Below, piece after piece: positions 23,948 to 36,000 of a stretch of 64,000 nucleotides of DNA. Origin of the DNA: Ctena decussata (lineage: Eukaryota; Mollusca; Bivalvia; Lucinida; Lucinidae); assembly GCA_963989385.1 (NCBI GenBank), contig OZ022500.1, positions 111,827,842 through 111,891,841 on the forward strand. The letters are read 5' to 3'. The position numbers were made by a program, and so were the translations under genes. The notes under the pieces were generated by a model, which was given only the letters and a program-made list of their open reading frames with translations, had not been told where the DNA came from and did not search any database. Position 1 is the first letter of the stretch; each line of letters starts with the position of its first letter.

Positions 23948-24006
23948 ATGGAAAAAGATGCTGATGTTTTAGGAAAATACAGAGCAATCTCAAACAAATT
24001 AAAGAA
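23948..24006 (+). CDS. F8A1: F8A1 exon 1 (start codon)
   Basis: Codes residues 1-19 plus two bases of K20, starting MEKDADVLGKYRAISNKLK, the counterpart of the human DFLARYRLVSNKLKK block. The donor after AA is gtaata. The joining base G in exon 2 restores Lys. Two or three tiny upstream ATG frames lie between 23870 and 23930 and would be uORFs if transcription starts that far upstream. Confidence 0.88.
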
Positions 24007-27000
24007 GTAATAGACGATTTTTAGTTATAAGCATATACCTTAAGAGAGGCAGATATATTTAGCGCAAACTAACACGTGTTTTAGGCGAAGTTCGGATTTC
24101 ACTTTAGTTTCGCCCCGAATGATTTTCGGCCTGTCTTCCAGCATTGATAGGAGCGGCTGTAGTTTAGTGGTTAACACTCCGGACTACCAATCCAGGGGTC
24201 GCAAGATCGATCCCCCTCTTCTCTGGTCTTTCGGATGAGACTTTAAACCGAGGTCCCGTCTCCATATGACCTCGTTGGTGGTGGGACGTTAACCCTGTAG
24301 TGAATGGGTATATATACCTCTACTAGCGCCTTGCTGTAGAAGCATGCTTTTATGGCGACGTGGTTAGAGTGGTGGACTGTTATTGCTAGTTAAGCAACGT
24401 TTGGCTCGGTTAGTGCCTGGATGGGTGACCCAGGTGATTTGGGTGGTTCCAGGTCCTGCAATGGTGTCAGAAGTGTAGGAACGAGCACACGGAGCGCTAC
24501 TTCCTGCCGATTGAGATAGCCATCCGGTATTCAAGAAAAAGGAGGGAGTAGTGTAGTGAATGGGTATAAATACCTCTCCTAGCGCCTTGCTGTAGAAGCA
24601 TGCTTTTATGGCGACGTGTTTAAAGTGGTGGACTGTTGTTGCTAGTTAAGCAACGTTTGGCTCGGTTAGTGCCTGGATGGGTGACCCAGGTGATATGGGT
24701 GGTTCCAGGTGTCCTGCAATGGTGTCAGAAGTGTAGGTACGAGCACACGGAGCACTACTTCCTGCCAATTGAGATAGCCATCCGGTATTCAAGAAAAAGG
24801 AGGGAGTAGTGTAGTGAATGGGTATATATACCTCTACTAGCGCCTTGCTGTAGAAGCATGCTTTTATGGCGACGTGGTTAGAGTGGTGGACTGTTATTGC
24901 TAGTTAAGCAACGTTTGGCTCGGTTAGTGCCTGGATGGGTGACCCAGGTGATTTGGGTGGTTCCAGGTGTCCTGCAACCTTGAGTTCACTCACTCCAGCA
25001 TTGATTGATAGCTTTGTCTCCCTACTGTTGTCCCATCTTTGCTAGCCAAGGGTATTAAGCATTTAGTTTCTTAGGTACCCTCTGCCGAAGGCCAATTTGC
25101 AAGTCAGATTTTCAGCAGCTTGGCCTTCTTGTCTCCTGTTATTTTTACAGAAATTAGAGGAGAAGCACGGTGGCTCAGTGGTTAGTGCACTTGACTCAGA
25201 AACTAGAGGTCATGGATTCGATCCTTACCTGAGGCAGTGACCTATAAAAAAGTGACTTGCGTCTACACCTTTCGGTCAAAAGAGGCATGTCGCGCATGCG
25301 ACTGTAGCGCCTCCTACCGGAGTGCCATTTTTAAAACAAGCTGAAAAAGTTTGAATTTCTGTCAAAATTTAACGTCGTGTATCGCCCATTTTATCGGTGT
25401 TTTCATAGTGAATTTTTTTTTATTTAACGATAAGGAGGTTTTAGGGATTCCCATTATGAAGTAAATCTGGCGCATGCGCACAGAGCTGGCCGTCAATTCA
25501 TGGGTCAGCACTATGTTTTACAATGTAAAAAGGCAGATTTTCATCATGCAAAAATTAGTTTTTCTGTGGTTGTTCATCGTAATAATGATACTTTTATCTT
25601 TTATTACACTTTCGCTCATTTTCAAGATATTTTGACAGATAATCACAGAATTTGTGCTTATTTAATACGGAATTCTATCACGGCGCATGATAATCGTAGG
25701 TCGAAATTATTTCGGTAAAAGCTGGAGTTTTTCTAAATCAGAGATATAAATATGAGATTACTTATTTCTTATCACAACAGATTTATTAATAAGTTTGAAA
25801 TAAAAGGTGTAAAATAAATATGAAACTTAATATATATAAAAAAAAATAACGATCACGTTCACAGAGGAATGGTGCTGCCGATTCGAAAGACTTCACTTGC
25901 TTAACACAAATCAAAGTTCACAGGATTTGTCGCTGTATAAGTTGAGAAAACGAAGACGCAAGAACAGAACTAAAATAACTTACATTAAATATAATCCACT
26001 AAGAACATATACTGTTTTCAAATAAGAAGAATTTTTAATTACTTTGTGAACGGTACAGCACATTATCATTCGCATCGGAAGTTCATTGCCGTGTAAATCT
26101 AATCCATCTATGTTCAGTTGGGCAACATTCTGAGACGAATTTTCCCGGGCCGTGTCGTGCACCAAAGCACCGACAGGATACATATGTCTACGACGTGTGA
26201 AATACTTTAAATTTTACTCACTCGTACATTATTCGATTAGCGTCAGTTTGGTAAACAATTAAAGATTCTCTAATTAGGCACTTTAAAACCGCCAATCCAA
26301 TCAGTAACAACTGAATGTTTAAAAGACATCTGTCCATTTTAATTGTTATAATTGAAGTCCAGAAGAACAACTTCGTTTTCATTACCGTGACCACAGTCCC
26401 TTAATTATTTTTCTGGTTTGTGGGGGAAATCAGCGCCGAGCAGCCAAGCCCGAAGACACCGAAACTTTCACACATCTACTTTTCCCAGCGATCAGACTTT
26501 ACAAACAGACATGTAAAAAGGCGCTAATGACAATGAATTATTTTTAAAAAATAAATATTTATTACGAGCTTGGTTTAAAAAATACGTTCTGGAAGGAATT
26601 TTCTTGAAGCCCCGAGAATTTCATTTGAGCTCGTCGCCTTCATTGTTTAAAGACTGACATTAACGATATTTCTTGTTAGCCATTGGATTATTATTATTAT
26701 TATTATTATTGTCATATAGCATTTAAAAGAGGCAGAGAAACTAAATTTAAAATAAAAATAATTTCAATTTGCTGATATAGATCCTGAAAAGAATAAGATA
26801 AATACATTTCAAAAATGCTAATATAGATTGACATCATAATAAATAAGGTTATCATGCAAAATTCTAATATAAACTATTAACTTTTACCATTTGTTATAAA
26901 AAAGCAGCACTTCACTGCATCAAATTGGCATGGAAACATTGGTTTTCAATAGAACCTATCGGCCAGGTTGACGGCCAGGGCTATCCCGAGTCTATTTATA

Positions 27001-30000
27001 GAACCGGAAGTGCGTCACGATAAAACCTCCTTAAGGTAAGCTTTGAATTTTATAATGATGTATTAAAATATAAGTTCTGAGATGATTTTGCTTGGTTTTG
27101 GAGTTCATTTTTAGCGCGTCTTTGCAAATCAAAGTAGAGCTTATGCTATACCCCCCGGCGTCGTAGTCCGAGTATGTGTTAGCGTCAGCGTCCTCGTCGG
27201 CGTCTTGATCAGGTTAACCAATGTTAACAATTGCGTTTAACTCGATGTTCAACTACATATCTTACAAATATAGCAGCCACAATCATCATACTTGGTACAT
27301 ACATACATCCATATGACTGCAGCAGCTGCATCACACAATTATATGTCCTTGACCTATATGTTTCGGTTGACTGACTTTGCTGTTTGGCACTGTTTTTAAG
27401 GCAGAATTTTCAGTTTTGATGATACCTTTGACACAAGAGACTTGATACTTGGTTGAATAGCATATCCTATAATTGCAGCAGCTGCAAAGCTTCCATGCTG
27501 ACTCTTGTGCCCTTGACCTTTGTTCATGGTCCAGTGATTTTGCCTTATATTTCAAACACTGTATGATGGATTAACACCATACCTGACATAGTGGATCAGT
27601 CTGACATCACAAATGACCTCATATTATTTATAGATCACAGTGACCTATATTTCATGGTTCAGTGATTTTGCCTAGTTTCTCCAAGATCGCCTAATAGATT
27701 TACATCATATTTGGCAGTTCGACTCTTTGAATGACCTTTTTCATCATTCTGTGATTTTGCTTTATATTTTGAGTTGTATTTAGTATGTATTCATCATATA
27801 CCTGGGATAATTCTTCAGTCTGATGCTGCAGATGACCTGATATATTTGTAGGTTTTTGTGACCGTGAGATTGAGGCACCCATGAGGCGCGCTTTGTTGTC
27901 TTCTGACAACTCTTGTTAACGATGTAAATTGAGAAACTTTGGTCACTCGAAGCAAAATGGCGAGGATGGCGTGAAAACCATCACTTCTCTTATGATGTAC
28001 TCCATCGTTAATAAGGTTTGAGGTAATATTTTAGCATGAGAAAATGAAAGGAGAAGGACCAAAGCATTGTTTGATATTATTTTCATGACAATTATTTACT
28101 ATTTTGATGTTCTTATGACAGTGTAGAAATAGGCTTATTTTGTGAAAGTAGAGAAAACCGGCAAATCAGGTTTTCAAAACCCCACTCCCCCGTTTTAGAA
28201 TAAGGCTCCCAAAATAACTATTTTTGAGCCCCGCCATGATATTTTTCATAAAGTTGAATGCCTTACAAATCGTTGATTGCTCTTTTATGCAATTTCGTGC
28301 AGATTTAATGGGTAAAAATAATCATGATATAAAACTTGTTTTTCACAGTTTTTGCCATACAACAATGAGTTCAGAGGGTTATTTAGTTATGCATTGAAGA
28401 ATTTGTCAGCGACCAAAGTTTCTTATTTCACATCAATAAAATTAACTCCAAAACCAAGCAAAATCAGCACAATACTTATATTCTAATACAACATCATAAA
28501 ATCAAAGCTTACCTTTAACGTTGAATAATAATTTGATTACGTAAACATTAATGAAATGGGCGATTCACGTCTGACAGAAATTCCAACTTCCTTAGCTTGT
28601 TCAAATCTATGTCACTGGCTTACTTCAATTTTCACTGCATGCATTTTCTCCTTAGTAAGACAGAGTCAAGATCACAATCCTCATCCAAATGCAAAATAAA
28701 AAAAAGTTTCCTGAATTAATATTGAAAAGCCCTGCAGCCCGTTTTTTTTTTTTTTTTTTTATGCCCCCAACTTCGAAGAAGTTGAGGGGGCATATTGCTT
28801 TGGGCTTGTCCGTCCGGAATTCCGTCCGTCCGTCCGTAACACTTTGAGTATGCTCTGTAACTTAGGAACTGTAAATGCTGGGGTCTTGATATTTCATAGA
28901 TGGATAGATTATAAAAAAACAGTGAACCCGTATTTTTTTTCTTTTCCGTCGGCCATGGACTTTTAGAGTTATGTCCCTTTTTCGAAAAATTAAATGTAAG
29001 TTTGTTAGCAAAATTTTGGAAAAAGTATTTGAGCTAGATTGTTCGTATTTGGCATACTGGTGGAGCTTAAGGTGTAGATCACCTGATTAACTTTTGGGAT
29101 AATTTTATAAAAAAATTGACTGAATTATGCCCCTTTGTTAACTTTGGCATTTTTCCAACTTTTGAACCTTTCAACCCAGAGACATGATTTTTGGTGCACT
29201 AATAGTATTTGATGTGTCAATCATTTTGATGATAATTACATTATGTTGAGTTCATTATTGACAGAGTTATTCCCCTTTTCTTATTTGTACAAAACATTGT
29301 AGGTATGATCTATTACTCAAGAACTGTAACTGCTGGAGCCTTGATAATTCATAGGTGGATAGACCATAAAAAATAAGCAGACCCATATTTTTTTTCTTTT
29401 CCCCGGGCCGAGTACTTTTAGAGTTATGTCCCTTTTTAGAAAAATTGAAAATAAGTTTGTTAGCAAAATTTTGGAAAAAGTATTTGAGATAGGTTGTTCA
29501 TATTTGACATACTGGAAGAGCTTAAGGTGTAAATCACCCGATCAACTTTTGAGCTGATTTGGTAAATATTTGAATGAATTATGCCCCTTTGTTGACTTTG
29601 GCATTTTTCCAACTTCGGAACTGTTCAACCTAGAGACCTGATTTTTGGTATACTAATAGTATATGATGAGTCAATCATTTTGATTATAATTTCAGTTTGT
29701 TGAGTTCATTATTGACAGAGTTATTCCCCTTACTTGTACAAAAAATTGTAGATATGATCTGTTACTCAAAAACTAACCGCTGGAGCCTTGATAAATCATA
29801 GGTGCATAGATCATAGAAAATAAGCAAACTCATATTTTTTTTTCTTTTCTGTCAGTCATGTAAATTAAGAGTTATGCCCCTTTTTCGAAAAATAAAATGT
29901 AAGTTTGTTAGCAAAATTTTGGGAAAAGTGTTTGAGGTAAGTTATTCATATTTGGCTTACTGGAAGAGCCTAAGGTGTAAATCACGTGATCAACTTTTGA

Positions 30001-33000
30001 GCTGATTTGGTAAATATTTGACTGAATTATGCCCCTTTGTTGACTTTGACATTTTTCCAACTTTTGAACCGTTCAACCTAGAGACCTGATTTTTGGTATA
30101 CATGTACTTATAGTATTTGATGAGTCGATAAATCTAATGATGGTTATGTTATGTTGCATTCATTATTGACTGAGTTATGTCCCTTTTCTTCTCTGTACTT
30201 AATAGTCAAGGGTTGATCATTAGTCAAGAACCCCAACTGCTTTGGCCTTGATATTTCATAGACGGGTAGAACATAAAAATTAGCAGACATGTATTTATGC
30301 TCCTTTTCATTGACCTTGTTAGGGTCAGGCATATAGTTGGGGGCATAGTGTTTTACAAACACATTTTCTAGTTTTTTTTTCTTCTACGTACAGTAAAACT
30401 ACCGAATAAAAACTTGGCAAGTTTGGTATCGAAATTTCGGAAATTAAGTACACAGTTGAACGCAAACGTTTGTAAGAACACATTATTTATACAGATAAAA
30501 TAAAACAATGATAATATTAAAAGAAGTCTAGATGTGAAATAAGCGATCGATAGAATTATCAACTTTTTTCAGCCACTCACCTGTCCAGCGACGCGACAAA
30601 CGTCAATTGGAAAAATACTCTATATAATCTTCCTATGTCCGAATGTGTTTTCCTAGCATTTGCAGGGATGATGCCAACAAGTGTGCCATCCTTCAGATCG
30701 GTACGTTAACTGGAGGCCCCTGTGCAGAGAGAGTGATCCCCTGTGCAGGTTAAAGATCCCTACTATAGTTACATGACTATACATAGGCTTTCATCCTGCA
30801 ACACCAGAGTGTACAAAAGTACACTGTGTCCCCTCCAGGGGTTAAGGCATAAATGGAAGAAAGAAAGAGAGTCTGTTGCAAAACAAAGTTGTCCTACATC
30901 TTTGTATAGCTGTTCAAAGACCAGAGTTCACGAAAGTCTGCGAGAGTTTTCCGGACTTAATCTGGTAAAATGATTAAAATGTACTTAAGACTTCTGAATA
31001 TTTTTACCAGACGAAATTAATTTTTACCAGACATGTCAGGCGGTCAGACAGAGTTTGTGAAGACTGAAAGACACTGATGAATTGGTTAAATCTTGACCAT
31101 CTACTCTTTGTTTAGTAATCGCTCATGGTAATCAAGATATTTTTCTGATGACAAAGGCGCCTTTTATGGGGAAAAATGTTTTGTTTAATACGGATAATTT
31201 GCAATACCCGGTCCGGCCACTTACCTTCATTTCTTGTTCCGCTGATTCAAGAAAGGCAGTTGTCAGTTACTGGTGAAAGTAAGTGCACTTAGTACAGGTT
31301 AACCACTTAGGAGGTCTTAGCCTGCCCAGGAATAGTGTGGTTTAACTTACTGTCCTGACATGACCATATATAGCTGTTTACGGTGGACGTTAAACAATAA
31401 CACAACAATAATTTGATTGGATGCAATGGAAGTTGCCATCTTCCAATGAAATGGCGTAGTGGAAAATTTAAGAATAGGTCCTCGGCCAAGTGTACATGAG
31501 GAATAAATTGGACGTAGCACCCTTGGCTTGCGAAGGTGCTGTTCTCTTTGATCCTCTTTGCCTAGTGTCTTAAGTATACCAGTGTTTTCTTCAGAAGATA
31601 CTATTATGATATACAGGCAACAACAGAGATAAAGACTACAAATTCCTATGGTCAGTTGAATTACCCCAATCAAAAAACAATTTAAAAGCTAAAATGTTAT
31701 TCTTTCTCATAGTCACATTTTACTAACAAAATCATGTAAAGCCAAGATATTTGTAAAGAGTGGAATTTATCTTGCTTTAGTTCTTTTCCAAAAATGTTGT
31801 GTTTGTCTTTTTTCAAAGTAGACTATTGAACAACAACAAAATCTTTCCTTTTAAGGGAAAACATCATGTTCTAAGGCTGCATTGTCTAGGGAAGCAAACA
31901 AGAAGTCTCAGAAGTTGTTTCCCTTTGTAAAAATGACAAAAAAACATGGAGGTGTAGCCATACACCTTAAATAAGAAACCTGCTTGCAAAATCTGTCTTA
32001 TAAAGGTGCAAAATTGTTAAGCCTTGAGTGGATAGAAAAAATTTGTTTCCAATAAAATGAGAAATATTAAATTTTTCAGGCGATTGTTGAAGCGACCTAA
32101 TGTGTCTGAGGGAAGTGAGCAGTATGGTAAGTTTGCAAAACTGACAAGCAAAACTTCCAGTCTTGTAAAATAGATGGATGGATGACTATTGATCCTACAT
32201 CCTTTTCAACAGTAAATAAAGGTTTTCCATAGCCTAGAGGCCATAGGGTCAGTGGGGGAATTAAAGGCCCACTATATTTTGGGCAAAGCACTGATTGGAA
32301 ACAGGCACCCATTTGCTGCTGGGTTGACAGACACTGGATGACCCACATCTGGGTCTGCACTCAACTACCTTCCGTCAACATTCTGCATCATAACCGAGTT
32401 GCTCTAACCACTAGACCACAGCATCTTTTTCTGTTTTCAGCAGTATTTCAGTCATATCAGGACAATGAGAGGGTGATGATGAAAGGCTGTGTGCAGTGGA
32501 ACCTTGTTCATGGTTGAAAAAATTTCAGCTTCCAATGTTATTAGAACCTGGGGCCACTTGCTTAGCAGGGCAGCGCTTAATCCTCTGAGATACCAGGCTC
32601 CTTCAGTAGCGTAGCTGCAATAAATCAGAACAGTGTGTGAAAAAAATAAATGAGCTGAGTCTGATCAGTGTAAGAGAATATATCCGCTAAGAAGATGCAA
32701 TGCAGAAAGCTTTACCATCAGTCTACTTTGTCAGACAGTCTATTCAGAATAAGTCATAAATTGTACCAAAGTTGGATCAGCGGGCATATCCAATAGTATG
32801 GTCAGAGTCTATTGTGTTTGCAGCAGTGTTTCTAGGACAATCTGTATATAACAGCAACTCTGATAAGTCTGCCAGCTGTTCTGATTGGACTTTCGCTGGG
32901 TACATTTTTTTTATGACAACATACCCTAAAAAATTGTTTAAAACAGCTTGTTGGTATTAAAGTTGCAGTGGCAGAGTACCATATTTGTCAGTGTCTCACA

Positions 33001-36000
33001 GATTTTAAATGGCATGAGTAACAGCAGACTATGATGCTGATCAGTATTTACTGATTTAGTGATATTGGCCACTATAAATTAGTGAATTTGGTGTAAAGCC
33101 ATAAACAACTGGAAGTTAAAAATACAGTAATGCTTCCGTCATGGGATGTAGATTTTTCCCTTCCAAAAAAAACCCCCAAAACATATAGATCTGTCCTATA
33201 AGACAGATCTAGATTTTCGGGATTTGATTTGGAATGGAAAACCCCATTTTTTGGACGAGTTTCTTTGGACTGATTTAGATATATGGCAGAGCTCTAGATA
33301 AGAGGGCGTATTTGGTGATAATTAGGGATAATTTTTGTTAATTCTGCATAAAAACATATGTTGTGACCCCTCATCTGAACCGTCTCGACGAGACGGTTCA
33401 GATGAGGGGTCACAACATATGGTTTCGATGAGAAATAAGAAAAATTATCCTTAATTATCATCAAATACGCCCTCTTATCTAGAGCTCTGTATGGGGTTAT
33501 TCTAGAGAGTGGAAACCCCATTTTATAGCCAAATAAATAGGTTGAGAGTGAGACAGAATACAGTGAACTTGGTTGTATAACAAATAAAATGCCTTGTCTG
33601 GGGGTTTGAATTATAGAACATGGGTAACTCTTTACTTTTTGTCACCATTTATTTTGTGTGTTTTGACAGGTGCTCTGGCAAAATCTCTGAAACAGCAGGA
33701 ATGTCCACAGTATTCTGCCTTTTGTTCATTGGCCCAAGCCAGGTATGCTTTATTATAATTTGACTCTGTTTAAAATTCACTGTTTGAACAGCTATGCTGA
33801 AAGGGTATTCATATAGATCTATGCAGATTTTTATAACATGTTTGCTAGATAATTTTGTGTTTGTAACATAGTTTCGTTGTTTTATCATATTAACTTCATG
33901 TCTTAACCTGACTATATATATTCCCCATTTATGGTACATGTATATGTGATGGTGCCTTCACATGTGCCTCAAAATATGAAGTGGAAAATTAATGGACATG
34001 TTTTTAATCACCAAGTGGATGTCTCAGTAGAGTTATTGTGATCTCCCTTTGTCCCTGTCAGAGTTCCATAGTTAGGACACGTAAGAAGATAATGATATTT
34101 GTTTTCAGTGGCTCATCTGCACATATGCTGTCCTTTAATCCACATTTAATAGATACTCATACAATTTGACACACCCTGTCTTCAGCTGAGATAAGCATTT
34201 TCCCCACAAAAAAATTAAAGCTTTGTTTATTGATAGGATGGAGAATGTTGAAAGTGGTTTCAGGTTGAAAATAATAATAAAATAATAATAATAAAACTTT
34301 ATTTACAGAGGGAAATACACATTTAGTTAAACACTAATCTTCCATGTGGCCCTCTCTTAAATGCAGTCGCAATGTGACAGAAAAAAAAAAAAAAAAAAAA
34401 AAAAAAACACAGAAAAAAGCATGCAGCATGTCATATTTCAAGAACACACACATCCAACCTGTCAGTTTCTTACTGCAAAAATTGCAAGTATCAGGACAGA
34501 ACTACACAACACAAATACCACAGGCCCACATTACAATGCCTACACCAAACTTTGCAGTCAAGGTCTGCACCAGATGCACCAGATGCTACCCAGTAAAAAC
34601 TGGATAAAAATTCTCCCAACTGGAAAAAGGACTACACAAAATTCAAAAATAGCAGTCCAGTTGAACAGAAGTGTCCCAATAATGTACACTTATTACAGTA
34701 AGCTCACAGAAATGTCCAAATAATGTACACTTTTTACAGTAATCTCACATTTTCTACAGATCTGTAACACTCACACATATACTGAAAATAACACTATAAA
34801 AACTGTAAGTATTGAGACAAATATGGTAGAACAAACACTGCAGAGCCTGATCAGACTGCTCCAAAAAATTGGAGAAGTACAATCAGGGTTTGTCCCAATA
34901 TGTACAGTTATTATGACAAGTCCTCCAAAAAACTAGAACTACAGGCCAACTTCGTTTTGTCACACTTGCTTATCTCGAAAACCCTGCTAGTGTCGAAGTG
35001 ATCTCCCATTCCCGAACATTCCCCCCTATATAATATTGCATTTCGACCTCCGTTGTGTCGAACTCGCTTATAACAAAAACACTGCTGTATCGAAGTGAAT
35101 TTTGATTCCCCTTCAACACGTTCCATGTGTTTTACCACTGTTTGTGTCGAAGTCAAAATGTGTATTCAAAAAAAGTAGCGAAACAACGGAAAGAAAATGA
35201 CGGCCATTTTGTGTAGACGTTTTGCAGTAATGAAAAACCTGCATATTTTTGTCTTTAAGCAAATTGGTACAAACATCGAACAATAACGATGAAAAAGAAC
35301 CATTTACCGAACAATTGTCTTTAATTGATCGCAGTTCAATCAATTATCCCAAATTATCCAATAATTATCCAATGATTGCGTGAAACGATGCAGACATTGT
35401 TTTGTTGATCAGCTGTTTTTGTGTGTAAGTTAATTGACCTTGAACCGCGTCTACGTCACAGGTCAGGTGCGTTCGATTGGAAAGTTCGGTCAATTAGGCG
35501 CCTTTGAAATTTAATTGATTGAACAGTATTGAGCGGCGCTCTTTGATGCGGGCTATTAGTAACATTCTTTAAGCTGTTTGCCAAACTGTTTTAATTCAAA
35601 ATGTAAAATAAAACTAAGTGAAGTGATTCTTCTTGTTTTTTAATTTCAATCCCGTTTTCAGTAGAAACAGTTTTACTACGTTCGTGCTGCACACGTTTTG
35701 TAGAAATACTGACTCTACAAAAGTTAAGACATTGTACATGTATAGAACAAAAATTTTGGTGACGTCACAATTTGCCTATCTCGAACTTTGGAAAACTCGA
35801 AGTGGGTTCTCCATTCCCTTGGAATTCGAGATATCGAAGTTGGCCTGTACATATAAACACACACACACACACACACACAAAAAAAAAAAATCCATATTAT
35901 AATGATGAAGAACTAAAGTAGAATATACAATAATGATAATACAAATCAGCTTTTCAACCATTTTATGAAATTATTATGAAAGGAATTAACAGTATCTAAA

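Larger units (their letters stand above)
25312..28620. mobile_element. Long-TIR DNA element holding two nested insertions
   Basis: The left arm (25312-25500: acaagctgaaaaagtttgaa ... taaggaggtttta ... ctggccgtcaa) is repeated in inverse on the right. The inner part lies at 26970-27033 (taaaacctcctta) and the outer part at 28515-28620 (ttaacgttgaataataattt ... cagaaattcc). The right arm is split by a 1.48-kb insertion. The interior has an (ATT)n run and short unrecognised frames (25500-25718 plus; 25980-26183 minus). End positions are approximate. Confidence 0.55.

Noticed and set aside
24301..24978. Functional 5S rRNA gene cluster
   Set aside because: Only the internal control region resembles 5S, the 5' third of 5S is missing, and the array lies within a SINE-like target duplication.
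25431..27033. A 1.6-kb element bounded only by the 13-bp taaggaggtttta inverted repeat
   Set aside because: Inverted similarity continues outward on the left (to about 25312) and resumes on the right past 28515, so the pair is internal to a longer arm split by an insertion.
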